This document shows positions 25,845 to 34,190 of a stretch of 64,000 nt of DNA, piece after piece (position 1 is the first letter of the stretch; the number at the start of each line of letters is the position of its first letter). The DNA is from Actinopolyspora halophila DSM 43834. GTDB taxonomy: Bacteria; Actinomycetota; Actinomycetes; Mycobacteriales; Pseudonocardiaceae. The notes below the pieces were generated by a model. It did no database searches. It was not told where the DNA came from and worked only from the letters and a program-made list of their open reading frames with translations. Both the position numbers and the translations under genes were made by a program. The stretch covers positions 5,009,352 to 5,073,351 of the forward strand of contig NZ_AQUI01000002.1 in the NCBI RefSeq assembly GCF_000371785.1. The letters run 5' to 3'.

Positions 25845-27959
25845 ATGTCTCGACGAGTCGAACCTCCCGCCCCACGACATCGAGATTCGCAACACGAGCG
25901 CGCCGCGCAACGCTACAGTGCACTGACACAACGGATGTCGACAGTGGGAATCTTCGTCGTGGCACGGTGGTGGTTTTCGAGGACTCGCATCACGTTCTCA
26001 GTGGGCGTGGGTGCCATTGCTCTGATCATCGGCACAGTTGTCACCGAGGGCTCGGGGGCTGGTAACAACATTGCCGGCATCATTGCTGGTGTCGTCGCGG
26101 TCCTGTCTTTCATGCTCACTTTCACATCGTTCACCAAGTCAGGATCGGACACGGGTGATCTGATTGATCGGCTTGCGGCAGCGGTGAGCGATGAGTGGGA
26201 AAAGGCCGCCCAGGAGCGAAAACTCGTGCATCCGTCTCCCCTGCCGATCTGGTGGTGCCGTTCGAAGCTTCCGGTGGCTGGTCCGGTAACCGCCGCCGCT
26301 GGGAGCGCATCGACAGGAACTCGGTTCGATCCGCTGCCGGGGCTGGATCCCGTGGATCGCGCACAGCTCGAGGAAGGGGACGAGGCGGCACTCCACACCG
26401 TGTACGGCGGATTGGGAACGGGGCGGCTGCTACTACTCGGTGCTGCCGGGTCCGGCAAGAGTTCGGCAACGGTCCTGCTGCTTCGCAGAGCGTTGCGCTT
26501 CCGCGAACAGGCCTCCGCGGAGGAGAGGGCACGGATTCCCGTACCGGTGATGTTCACGCTGCACGGCTGGAATCCCGAAACCGCTGTCACCGACTGGCTG
26601 ACCAACAAGCTCGTCGAGAGCTACCCGATATTTCACGGCTGCCGCGAGCACGCCGCCGAGTCGTTGTCCACCGGCCGGGTGGCGGTGTTCCTCGACGGGC
26701 TCGACGAAATGCCCGAAAACCTGCGCACCAGCGCACTCACGGCTCTGGCCGACGCCCCGTTCCGGCTGGTCATCTCCAGCCGGACCGGCGAAGCCCTGAT
26801 CACAGCCGAGAAGACGATCCTGGCCGGCGCCGTCGCCCTCGAACTCCAGCCCATCCCCCCGGATACCGCAACCCGATACCTTCTGGCACAACAACCCGAC
26901 CCCTCCCCGCCCGCCTGGAAGAAACTCACCGAGCATCTCACCGCCGACGACTCGTACAGCGCTGTCGGCGACGCACTGGACAACCCGCTGACGCTGAGCC
27001 TGCTCCGCGACGTCTACGGGCCAACCGACCCCGTCGACGAACTCCTCGACACCACCCGCTTTCCCACCGCCACCGACATCGACGATCACCTACTCGACCA
27101 TGCGATCAACGCCGCCTACAAACCCCGTCCAGGGCGTCGGCGGCCGCCCTGCACCGCGGAAACCGCCCACCGCACACTGCGTTACCTGGCCGTCCGGATG
27201 ACCGCGGCAGGTACCCGCGATCTCGCTTGGTGGCACCTCCCCACGCTGATCAGCAACGACCCCACCGCCACACCACGCCCACATCCCCAACACGTGACAC
27301 TGAACCTTCGCGGGCACATGCGGAAGCTCGTGTCCGGGCTCGTGCTCACTCTCATGGGCGGATTCACGTTCGGTCTCGGAGGTGGACTCGTGTTCGGGCT
27401 CGCGTTCGTGAGCATGTCCGTGCTCTTGGGCATGAGCCAGGAGTCGAAGGAAGTCGGGCGGGAAGCCCGGGGGCCTGTGGAAGTCTGGAGTCAAGACCGA
27501 AGGGCTGGGGTTGCGAATGGGCTCGCGTTCGGGCTCGTGGCCGGAGTCGCGACCGCAGTCGCGGGCTGGCTCACGGACGGTCTTGCGGGCTGGCTCGTGG
27601 GCGGGCTCGTGTTCGGGCGCGCGCTCGGACTCCTGGGCGGGCTCCTGGGCGGACTCGCGCTCGCGCTTGCGGCCGGGCTCGCGAGCTGGCTTGCGGACGT
27701 GCTCGTAGTCGGGCTCGTGATCGGGACTTTTGCATTCTTCAACGAAACCGCATTTGGCCTGACCACATTCGTCCTCGTTCGACTCGCGATCAAGCGAGGA
27801 ACCCCATTGAATTTGATCAAATTTCTCGAAGACGCCCGCACGCGGAACCTACTCCGGTCTGTCGGCCCTCTCTACCAATTCCGCCACGCCGACCTCCAGG
27901 ACAGACTCGCTTCCACATCGCCCAGCGCGGCAGATCGTGATCGGAACCACCCCGACTGA
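25845..27959 (+). CDS. Membrane-anchored NACHT NTPase
   Basis: 704 residues from ATG 25845, or 674 from ATG 25935, which has a TACAGT -10-like box at 25914. Two N-terminal membrane helices (about 50-66 and 76-94). Walker A GAAGSGKSS (near 199-207); Walker B VAVFLDGLDEMP (near 280), the acidic NACHT form; then ISSRTGEAL. A C-terminal Gly/Leu/Ala-rich region (about 490-640) of short repeats predicts several more helices. The tail holds LLRSVGPLYQFRHADLQDRL, common in actinobacterial NACHT proteins. Bacterial NACHT proteins include anti-phage effectors; that role is inferred from family and island context. Confidence 0.85.
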   Translation: MSRRVEPPAPRHRDSQHERAAQRYSALTQRMSTVGIFVVARWWFSRTRITFSVGVGAIALIIGTVVTEGSGAGNNIAGIIAGVVAVLSFMLTFTSFTKSGSDTGDLIDRLAAAVSDEWEKAAQERKLVHPSPLPIWWCRSKLPVAGPVTAAAGSASTGTRFDPLPGLDPVDRAQLEEGDEAALHTVYGGLGTGRLLLLGAAGSGKSSATVLLLRRALRFREQASAEERARIPVPVMFTLHGWNPETAVTDWLTNKLVESYPIFHGCREHAAESLSTGRVAVFLDGLDEMPENLRTSALTALADAPFRLVISSRTGEALITAEKTILAGAVALELQPIPPDTATRYLLAQQPDPSPPAWKKLTEHLTADDSYSAVGDALDNPLTLSLLRDVYGPTDPVDELLDTTRFPTATDIDDHLLDHAINAAYKPRPGRRRPPCTAETAHRTLRYLAVRMTAAGTRDLAWWHLPTLISNDPTATPRPHPQHVTLNLRGHMRKLVSGLVLTLMGGFTFGLGGGLVFGLAFVSMSVLLGMSQESKEVGREARGPVEVWSQDRRAGVANGLAFGLVAGVATAVAGWLTDGLAGWLVGGLVFGRALGLLGGLLGGLALALAAGLASWLADVLVVGLVIGTFAFFNETAFGLTTFVLVRLAIKRGTPLNLIKFLEDARTRNLLRSVGPLYQFRHADLQDRLASTSPSAADRDRNHPD

Positions 27960-28283
27960 CGCTTTTCCTGCCGTGTTGATGGTCTGGGTGATCGAGTCCG
28001 GCATGTTGGGAGAAAGCTGTTCAGCATGTTCGGGCAGCGTCGCACGTGGGTGACCCCGCTGTGGATGGACATGGTGAGTTCGCTGGTGGTGCGGGTGACG
28101 AGTTCTTCAGGGCTGTGCGAGTGTCACTTCGGGCGCCTGCGGATCGTGTTGCGGCAAGCCTGTGGGTAGCGCGGGAGCGCCCCTTCGAGCCACGACGTCA
28201 CAGGTGCGGCAACGACACGGAGCCGGAGTGGTTTGTGCACCTAAAGTGCACTCGTGATCTCGAAGAGTTCACACATCAACCCC

Positions 28284-28334
28284 CTGACCAGGGATTCGGT
28301 GAGCCGCCAGGACTCGACCCCTGAACCCGTGGAG
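28284..28334 (-). repeat. Attachment-site scar 1 (degenerate tRNA-Lys 3' half)
   Basis: Degenerate copy of the tRNA-Lys 3' half and its downstream flank: CTGACCAGGGATTCGGT, then GAGCCGCCAGGACTCGA and CCCTGAACCCGTGGA. It has several substitutions and single-base gaps compared with 34191-34244, so it is the oldest of the three copies. Confidence 0.8.
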
Positions 28335-28564
28335 TAGGAGTTCCGTTCGAGAAGCGGCACCGAGCAACAGGGACGCGAGAGCAGTTCCGAGGGAGCGCTC
28401 CGGATTCTCCCGTGATGTCCTCCCACTGGCCGACGCGCACCCTGGCAATGCTGTGGAAGATGCCGAACAGTATCCCTCGGTGCCGGAGGAGCGCACATGC
28501 ACGCTCGACAGCCCGCGGGTCCCTCACGTCATTCCTGGCGATGCCGCGCTGGTGACCTCACGGG

Positions 28565-28593
28565 GTGGACTCAGTAGCACATTGCGCTACAAT
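28565..28593 (+). promoter_or_regulatory. Promoter of the toxin-antitoxin operon (leaderless)
   Basis: GTGGAC at 28565-28570 and TACAAT at 28588-28593, spaced 17 bp. The toxin GTG starts seven bases after the -10 box, so the transcript would be leaderless. This fits the absence of a usable Shine-Dalgarno. Confidence 0.6.
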
Positions 28594-28599
28594 CGGAGC

Positions 28600-28908
28600 G
28601 TGACAACCGAACTCTGGTGGGATGAGGAGGATGTCGAGCACATACGTACTCGTTCGATCCGTTATCCCGGAGCGACCGACATCGAACCGAGTTGGACGAT
28701 AGAAGCGGCCGTGGACTCGCACCGGGTGCTACGTGATCCGGACCCGAAAAGCCGAGCGAGCTACATCCGGATCATCGGTTACTCCGCGAGCGCCGAGTTC
28801 GTAATCACCGTCATCGTCGACCCCGCGGACTTCTCCGGGGTCACGGCCCGGAAAACGCGCGGGGCCGACCTGCGCGACTATCTGGAGAACAAGGAGGCCG
28901 GAACATGA
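28600..28908 (+). CDS. Small toxin, BrnT-like, of a type II toxin-antitoxin pair
   Basis: 102 residues. It opens with WWDEEDVEHI and ends with GVTARKTRGADLRDY, with a central RIIGYSASAEFVITVIVDP strand pair, similar in layout to BrnT/DUF4258 small RNase-like toxins. The GTG start sits at the predicted transcription start. Its stop overlaps the antitoxin ATG by four bases. Toxin-first order is as in brnTA. The family call is from layout only; the catalytic residues cannot be confirmed. Confidence 0.65.
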   Translation: MTTELWWDEEDVEHIRTRSIRYPGATDIEPSWTIEAAVDSHRVLRDPDPKSRASYIRIIGYSASAEFVITVIVDPADFSGVTARKTRGADLRDYLENKEAGT

Positions 28909-29231
28909 CGAAAACCGAGGACAACCGGGCGAACCGCCGTGCCAGACATGCCGCGATCCGCGCCGAGGTCGCCGCGGAAGAAGCCGAGAACGCCGAAGCG
29001 GAATCAGCCGAGAACGCCACGACGTTGGACGTCCCGCTACACCTGCGCATCGACCAGCAGCTGGACGCACAACTGCGCGAGTGGGCCGCCACCGAGCACA
29101 TTCCCACCTCAGCGCTGGTGCGCCGCCTGCTGCGACAGGCCATGCAGGAACATCGCGGTGACTTCCCCACCACTACTCAGGTGGAAGAGATCGCCCGCCG
29201 CGTGGCACGCGAGGAACTCCACCACAGCTGA
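28905..29231 (+). CDS. Ribbon-helix-helix type antitoxin
   Basis: 108 residues. An acidic, Ala/Glu-rich N-terminal coil (about 20-45) precedes a CopG/RHH-like segment: beta strand LDVPLHLRID, helix QLDAQLREWAATEHI, then PTSALVRRLLRQAM. It would bind and neutralise the toxin and repress the operon. The pair lies between attachment-site copies 1 and 2. Confidence 0.7.
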   Translation: MTKTEDNRANRRARHAAIRAEVAAEEAENAEAESAENATTLDVPLHLRIDQQLDAQLREWAATEHIPTSALVRRLLRQAMQEHRGDFPTTTQVEEIARRVAREELHHS

Positions 29232-29953
29232 AACACCGAGCAACGCCCCACAGCGGATCCGTGTTCGACGACTCCGGAGCTGCCGGAGAACGAAAAACCT
29301 GACCAGGGATTTCGGTGGGCCGCCCGGGACTCGAACCCTGAACCCGTGGATTCTGAGGCGACACTTGGCAGTGTCTGACGTCGGTTGCCAGCAGCCCCGG
29401 ATACCTGCGTCGATGGCGCAAGCGAACGGCCAGTCACTGCCTGTCACTTGTGGTCCTCTGACATCGTTTCGTGGGGATAAAAGGGGGATACTTGCGGCAG
29501 GAAACGCAAGAGCGCTCTACTTCCCTCCCCTCATCCGACACCCAACCGCTTCCAGCGGTCAGTCCGGGGAGTCAAGAGCAACCAGCCACGGACTCACGTA
29601 GCGTTGGCTTCGGAACCGTGATACTCTCTTGACGCTCCGGGCTGGTCGCCATCCTTCAACGGCGGGTGAAGGCGGAATTCACTGCTAGCTAGAGATTAGG
29701 AGACGGTCCTTCGCGTGGTCTGTCGTCGTTGGTCAGTCCTTGGCGTGAGCTGGGGCGGGGCACGTAGGCGAGGACTTGTTACATGGCGGCAGCAGTGGAC
29801 GTTTGCCGTTGATTTGTGAGGGTGAAGTGGGGAGCTGAGTTTTGTTTCTGGTTCGTCATCCTCTTCGTACCATCCCAACACGGTGCTGCTTCTGCGGTCG
29901 GGGGTTCGCATCGTGGAGTCGAGGTTATGCGACGCTTCTGTGTCTGAGGTTGG
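29232..29953. other. Non-coding part of the island after the antitoxin
   Basis: No gene recognised in 722 bp. It holds attachment-site copy 2 (29299-29352). A motif GGGGATAAAAGGGGGAT (29473-29489) is repeated at 34143-34159 next to the integrase remnant. From about 29600 the GC content falls, marking entry into the low-GC segment. Confidence 0.55.
29299..29352 (-). repeat. Attachment-site copy 2
   Basis: 54-bp direct repeat of 34191-34244 with one mismatch. It covers the tRNA-Lys from the anticodon loop to base 73 plus 17 bases of 3' flank, and identity stops sharply inside the anticodon loop. It bounds the second element on the left. Confidence 0.92.
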
Positions 29954-30619
29954 ATGTATCTTCAATCTATGGAGAAAGATGCGTCTTCGGTCGAACTAGG
30001 TGGCGAATCCTGTACGACGGTGGAGGACGAGGCTGTGTCAGGCTGCGACGAAGGCACCACTTTTACGAAGGATACGGCAGAAGAGCACGCAGACCATTCC
30101 CCTCAATTTTCTGGTCTACGTTCGGGGCTGGCCGCGGCACAGCAGTCGGCGGTGGCCTCAGTAGCACGGAGCCTGGACTTCTCGGGGGTGGCCACAGCGC
30201 AGCAATCGGCGGTGGCCTCAGTAGCACGGAGCCTGGACTTCTCGGGGGTGGCCACAGCGCAGCAGTCGGCGGTGGCCTCAGTAGCACGGAGCCTGGACGT
30301 AGGCGGGCTGGCTGTCCCAACTTTCCGAGATACAGTCAATTTCGGTGACAGTGTTCCTGGGATTTCTTCGAGCTTGGTCGTGACAGACCCTGTTGATACA
30401 GGCGACTGGGAAGTTGAGACTACTCCACGTGGCTTCATTGTTAGTGTTCGCCCAGCAACGGCAGCAAAGGGGCTGACTGCCATTGGCTTGCTTGAGCTAC
30501 TTCTCGTACTAAACGATGTCGCGCCGGAACAGTTCGCAAAGTATAGTGTTCCTGTTGCCCTATGGCTTACTCTTCTTCCTCTCATGAAGGGATCGTCATC
30601 AGGCCAAGGAAACACCTGA
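29954..30619 (+). CDS. Low-GC protein with 20-residue tandem repeats and C-terminal hydrophobic helices
   Basis: 221 residues; not a recognised family. An acidic N-terminus (1-50) is followed by about three copies of a 20-residue unit (AQQSAVASVARSLDFSGVAT, about 60-120), probably helical. A middle domain (GDWEVETTPRGFIVSVRP) and two hydrophobic stretches near the end (LTAIGLLELLLVL and VPVALWLTLLPLM) suggest membrane association. GC is near 52% against about 70% around it, so it is foreign. ATG 29954 follows GAGG; ATG 29969 is the alternative. Confidence 0.65.
   Translation: MYLQSMEKDASSVELGGESCTTVEDEAVSGCDEGTTFTKDTAEEHADHSPQFSGLRSGLAAAQQSAVASVARSLDFSGVATAQQSAVASVARSLDFSGVATAQQSAVASVARSLDVGGLAVPTFRDTVNFGDSVPGISSSLVVTDPVDTGDWEVETTPRGFIVSVRPATAAKGLTAIGLLELLLVLNDVAPEQFAKYSVPVALWLTLLPLMKGSSSGQGNT
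30121..30300 (+). repeat. 60-bp in-frame tandem repeat
   Basis: Three 60-bp units. Units 30181-30240 and 30241-30300 differ at two bases; the first unit is diverged in its first half. The period is a multiple of three, so copy-number change keeps the frame. Confidence 0.95.
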
Positions 30620-31173
30620 GCAATAAGTAAGATTCTATTCTTACATCGTGGGTTGCTGTCTAAAATCCCTTCGAGGCAAGACTGTGGTCAACGCGGCTCG
30701 CCTAGCGAGCCCCGATGTCCACAGTCGCGGCAGCGATCGCCGGGCCCAGCGGGGCCAGGATGACCACATTGGCGATCGTGAGAAGTACCCAGTGTGCTCG
30801 GTTTTTCTGTTGACGGCCCCTGCCGTGGTCTCGGGCCGCCTGCCTTCCGCTCGCGTCCGGGAAGCCGCCCGCCCACCGCTCCGCGGTCGGCCGCCGGCGC
30901 CGGGACCGGGCGTGCCCGCACGCCCGGCGTCGGCCAGGCCGACGCACCAGACAAGCGGGCGGGCGGCTCTCCCTGGCGCACTGGGCAAGTAGGCAGGCGG
31001 CCCCGGCAGGGGCCCGCCCTTGATGAAGAAAAGAAACTCTACACACACGCAGACCGGGTCAGTGTGTACGCGCCCGGTAGATACTGGACACTCCTGTCCC
31101 AGATGACGTCTGACGGTGTCCGAGATTAACTTCGATGTCACCCATCGTTTGCTGGCGTGTTCGTGAGTCGAGA
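30620..31173. other. Structured GC-rich region between two accessory genes
   Basis: No convincing gene. A weak hairpin GTAAGA-TTCTAT-TCTTAC (30627-30644) may terminate the repeat-protein gene. From 30820 to 31020 the GC content rises sharply and three hairpins occur. Confidence 0.5.
30906..31014. repeat. Cluster of three perfect palindromes
   Basis: CCGGGCGTGC-CC-GCACGCCCGG (30906-30927) directly abuts CGTCGGCC-A-GGCCGACG (30928-30944). A third, GGCCCC-GGCA-GGGGCC, lies at 30999-31014. The density of perfect inverted repeats is unlike the rest of the window and recalls plasmid or conjugative-element origins. No relaxase or replication gene remains beside it. Confidence 0.7.
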
Positions 31174-32427
31174 TCAGCGTTCGATTGCGTTCAATGCGTG
31201 GGTGAAGGCATCTTCACTGACGACAGGTACACCGTACTTTCGAGCGTCCTTTGCCTTACCCGACAACGAATCCGGGTCGGCGGCAGCTACGAGTCTGGTT
31301 TTCTTACTCACGGCGGATGTCACTCGCAGGCCGGCCGCTTTGACTTGCTCTTGAATCTGTGCGCGTGGCTGATGCATCTCTCCGGTCAGGACAACTTTGT
31401 CGCCGGGGCGGAGCTTCAATCCGCCAGCGGTTACCGACATCGTCGACATGCCGCCGCCCTGCTTACCTGTGTCCTGTTCCTCGGCGAGAACTCGCTCGAC
31501 GGTCTCCTGGTTCAGCCCGAGCAGGGTGGCGACGGTGTCGATGTCCGTGCGTTCGGCAGGGGTGACGACGCCATCGAACCAGGCAGTGCGGACGAGCTCT
31601 CGCAGGTAGGAGTGGTGCAGGGCAAGGACCTCGGTCTTGTGGAGACCGAGTTCGTGCGCCAGCTCGAGCAGTCCGTCGGCTTCGGTCGCTGAGATCTGCC
31701 GGTCCAACAACGCATCATCGAGCATGGCGAAGTAGGAATCGGCGTCCGGTTCTTCGTCACGCGGCATGCGTTCGACGAGGCGGGCGAGAAAGTGGGGGTG
31801 CACATAGCCGATCGGGGGACGGTGCACTGGAATAAACGGCTGCTGCGAGGTTGCGGGCCAGGGCCACTGCGCAGCATCGAGATGCTGGTCGGTGACCTGC
31901 ACAGTCGCTGGATGTTCACGGAGAAGATAGGCGAGCAGGTCGGCTGCGGCGCGGGCATCGTCGTGGGCAGTGTGCCACCGACGGTCCGGCAGTCCTGCGG
32001 CTGCGCAACAATCAATCAGGGACCGATGCGCCGAAGGCAGCGCCTGGCCTGCGGCGCGCATGGTGCACAGGCCGGCCTTGTCGTGGAACGGTGTGTCGAT
32101 CCCGCAACGGTCGAACTCAGTCCGCAAGTGCATGGCGTCGAAGGCCCAGTTATGGGCCACGAGTACGCGGTCGCGGAGCCGGTCAATGAGCTCGCCGGCG
32201 GCGTGTTCGAAGCTGGGTGCGTGCCGGACCTCGGAGGCGTGAATGCCGTGGATTGCTTGGGGGCCAAGGTCTCGATTCGGGCTGAGCAGAGTGGTCCACT
32301 CGTCGGTGACCACCCCGGCTGTATCGACGTGAACGACGGCGATCTCGACGATGCGGTGCCCGTAACCGGCCGAGACTCCCGTAGTTTCGGTGTCGACGAC
32401 GGCGTATCCGGAAAGTTGGTCGGTCAT
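31174..32427 (-). CDS. DnaQ-like exonuclease fused to TerB-like and BRCT domains
   Basis: 417 residues. The DEDDh 3'-5' exonuclease (8-175): Asp12 and Glu14 in VDTETTG, Asp97 in HNWAFDAMH, and His152/Asp157 in HTAHDDA, so all catalytic residues are present. A TerB-like helical domain at about 230-320 contains WFDGVVTPAERTDIDTV. A BRCT domain is at about 341-412 (DKVVLTGEMHQPRAQ to VPVVSEDAFTHAL). Its ATG overlaps the upstream gene's stop by four bases. The role is probably in DNA repair or defence against foreign DNA. Confidence 0.87.
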   Translation of the reverse strand: MTDQLSGYAVVDTETTGVSAGYGHRIVEIAVVHVDTAGVVTDEWTTLLSPNRDLGPQAIHGIHASEVRHAPSFEHAAGELIDRLRDRVLVAHNWAFDAMHLRTEFDRCGIDTPFHDKAGLCTMRAAGQALPSAHRSLIDCCAAAGLPDRRWHTAHDDARAAADLLAYLLREHPATVQVTDQHLDAAQWPWPATSQQPFIPVHRPPIGYVHPHFLARLVERMPRDEEPDADSYFAMLDDALLDRQISATEADGLLELAHELGLHKTEVLALHHSYLRELVRTAWFDGVVTPAERTDIDTVATLLGLNQETVERVLAEEQDTGKQGGGMSTMSVTAGGLKLRPGDKVVLTGEMHQPRAQIQEQVKAAGLRVTSAVSKKTRLVAAADPDSLSGKAKDARKYGVPVVSEDAFTHALNAIER

Positions 32428-33146
32428 AGCGGAAGCCTCGTGTCGGCGGCGGTCTGGACTGCATCGAGCCACGAAGGCGGCAGCAACTCTGGATTGCCGT
32501 GGGCGCCGTTAACGTAGCTACGCCGGTTCTTTACCTGTTCGGTCTCGGCCCACTTTTGCGCCAGCCAATGAAGCACACGGCTCACCGTGAGTGCCTCAGA
32601 GGCCACCGGAGTTCCGGGGGCCTGCGCCACACCCGCGAGACGCCGCACCCCATCGAAGTCCTCGGGCGGAGTCTCAGCCGCCAGGTCCCGTGCCCAGCTC
32701 AAAGCGACGATGTTCTTACGCTGTTGTTTCGCTGCGGCAACTGTCTTCTCCATGGCGGCGCGACGCGCGAGTATGTCCTGCAGTGCAAACAATGGCGAGA
32801 AGGCCTGTTCTTTCCACCACGACGTGGTTCCGAGCTCTGCCGCGACGGACAACTGGTCAAGAAAGGCGTCCACGATGTCGATGTGCTTTGCTGTGATCGC
32901 CCGCCGTTCCAGCAACACCAACACGCGCCGAGCCTGCTCTCGGGAGTGCATCAGCTCAGGCAGGGCCAGCACCCATGCGCCCGTGGGACGCGCCGAGGGG
33001 CTCAGCTGCCACACAGCCAGCGCCTCGCCACCGGTCTCGTCAGACCCCAGAGCCACGACGGCGTTTCCCGGTGCAAACGCATCCGCGGTCGGCTTGGCGA
33101 GAGCAGCATCTAATTCGTCTGGCGATTCCAATGTGGTATCTGCCAC
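32424..33146 (-). CDS. Conserved protein of unknown function co-transcribed with the exonuclease
   Basis: 240 residues, soluble, no membrane segment. An N-terminal beta-rich part (NAVVALGSDETGGEALAVWQLS) is followed by helices. The pattern resembles a DUF6218-like actinobacterial family, but I am not certain. The GTG start sits behind AGGAGG. It is coupled to the DnaQ-TerB-BRCT gene by a 4-base overlap, so the two products probably act together. Confidence 0.7.
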   Translation of the reverse strand: MADTTLESPDELDAALAKPTADAFAPGNAVVALGSDETGGEALAVWQLSPSARPTGAWVLALPELMHSREQARRVLVLLERRAITAKHIDIVDAFLDQLSVAAELGTTSWWKEQAFSPLFALQDILARRAAMEKTVAAAKQQRKNIVALSWARDLAAETPPEDFDGVRRLAGVAQAPGTPVASEALTVSRVLHWLAQKWAETEQVKNRRSYVNGAHGNPELLPPSWLDAVQTAADTRLPL

Positions 33147-33358
33147 GGCGCCTCCTACCTACCAGACCCAAGCGTGTGATCATTCTCTGGATATTTCGGT
33201 GGAAGCACCTCATCGGTTACACCACAATCGGTAACGAATAGATAACATTGCGTCGTGCTGTCAACTCTTACTTGGGATGGACACGTTCGGGTTGGCCTGA
33301 TCGCGTGCACTTACGGTTGGGCTGACTCGGTGTCGGTGTTGGTGGATACGGTCGCGCC

Positions 33359-33910
33359 ATGTCGTTGTATGCGTGGGCGTTCGAGGTCTCGCGGGACAAG
33401 CTGGCGGAGAGTCTTCCGCGCCGTTGGTCGCATGTTCAGGGGGTTGCCGAACGGGCTCGTGGTCTTCGTCCGGTCTCCGGCGACAACGCTGATCTGTTGG
33501 AGGCGGCCGCGGTCCTGCACGACGTGGGCTACGCCCCGGACCTCGCGACGACCGGGTTTCATCCGTTGGACGGGGCGGTCTTTCTACGGGAACTCGGTGC
33601 TCCGGATCGGTTGGTGCATCTGGTCGCGCATCACTCCTACGCGGCGTTGGAAGCCGAACTCCGCGGGTTGTCGGGCGAACTCGCGGACTTCGTCGACGAG
33701 ATCGGCGTGATCCGTGACGCGTTGTGGTACTGCGACTTGAACACCACCCCGGACGGCACGGAGGTGGACGCGCGGGACCGTATCGCCGAGATTCAACAGC
33801 GCTACGGCCCGCAGCACCTGGTCACCCGGTTCATCAACGAGGGCTCGCCGGAACTGCTCGCGGCCGTGGACCGCACGCGCACACGGCTGAAATCGGCAAA
33901 GGTCAGCTGA
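33359..33910 (+). CDS. HD-domain phosphohydrolase
   Basis: 183 residues. HD metal ligands: His25 (RRWSHVQGVA), His54-Asp55 in VLHDVGYAP, the HHS pair at 91-92, and a later Asp in DALWYCDLNT. Such proteins hydrolyse nucleotides or other phosphate esters. It lies 90 bp before the integrase remnant, a position often held by such a gene in actinobacterial integrative elements. Confidence 0.85.
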   Translation: MSLYAWAFEVSRDKLAESLPRRWSHVQGVAERARGLRPVSGDNADLLEAAAVLHDVGYAPDLATTGFHPLDGAVFLRELGAPDRLVHLVAHHSYAALEAELRGLSGELADFVDEIGVIRDALWYCDLNTTPDGTEVDARDRIAEIQQRYGPQHLVTRFINEGSPELLAAVDRTRTRLKSAKVS

Positions 33911-34000
33911 GATACGCCCCGGAACGCTGCTGCAACGCGTGCTCGATGCGCATCCGCATGGTGCGGGTACATGGTCAGGCTTTCAACTCTCCAGTCTGGC

Positions 34001-34150
34001 CCAGTGCACCCGGCGGCTTCGCTGCTGGGGCACTCGCGGCCCTCGCTGACTCAGGACGTGTACATGGGGCGTCAGTCCCTCGACCGTGACGCCGCTGAGG
34101 CACTGGAGTCAGCCTTGGATATAGAAGACCCGAATGTTTCGGGGGGATAA
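34001..34150 (+). pseudogene. C-terminal remnant of a tyrosine integrase
   Basis: The frame reads LLGHSRPSLTQDVYMGR and continues to a TAA at 34148. The Gly-His box and the active-site Tyr spaced ten residues after that His are the last motifs of actinobacterial tour-type integrases. Upstream sequence (33911-34000) does not continue the catalytic domain, so the Arg-Lys-His-x-x-Arg part is gone. It ends 40 bp from the attachment site, where an intact integrase gene would end. Confidence 0.85.
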
Positions 34151-34190
34151 AAGGGGGATGCGGCTTCGCCGCCTAACACCCTAAAACCCT

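Larger units (their letters stand above)
27960..28599. other. Degraded island DNA before the toxin-antitoxin cassette
   Basis: No gene recognised. It contains attachment-site copy 1 (28284-28334). The remaining open frames look like decayed coding sequence without recognisable domains. Confidence 0.5.

Noticed and set aside
28046-28324. 92-codon frame before the TA cassette
   Set aside because: Its C-terminal part is simply the degenerate att/tRNA sequence read as protein; no family resemblance.
29299-29352. Second tRNA-Lys gene
   Set aside because: Only the 3' half is present; identity ends inside the anticodon loop and no 5' half follows, so it is an attachment-site scar.
30121-30300. 60-bp repeats considered as a CRISPR array
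   Set aside because: The repeats are contiguous, without spacers, and are in frame in a coding gene; no cas genes nearby.
30702-31046. Minus-strand frame ending in a hydrophobic stretch (AHWVLLTIANVVILAPLGPA)
   Set aside because: Only the last ~30 residues look protein-like; the rest is Arg/Pro-rich over the palindrome cluster, with no ribosome binding site. It could be a relic of a small membrane protein.
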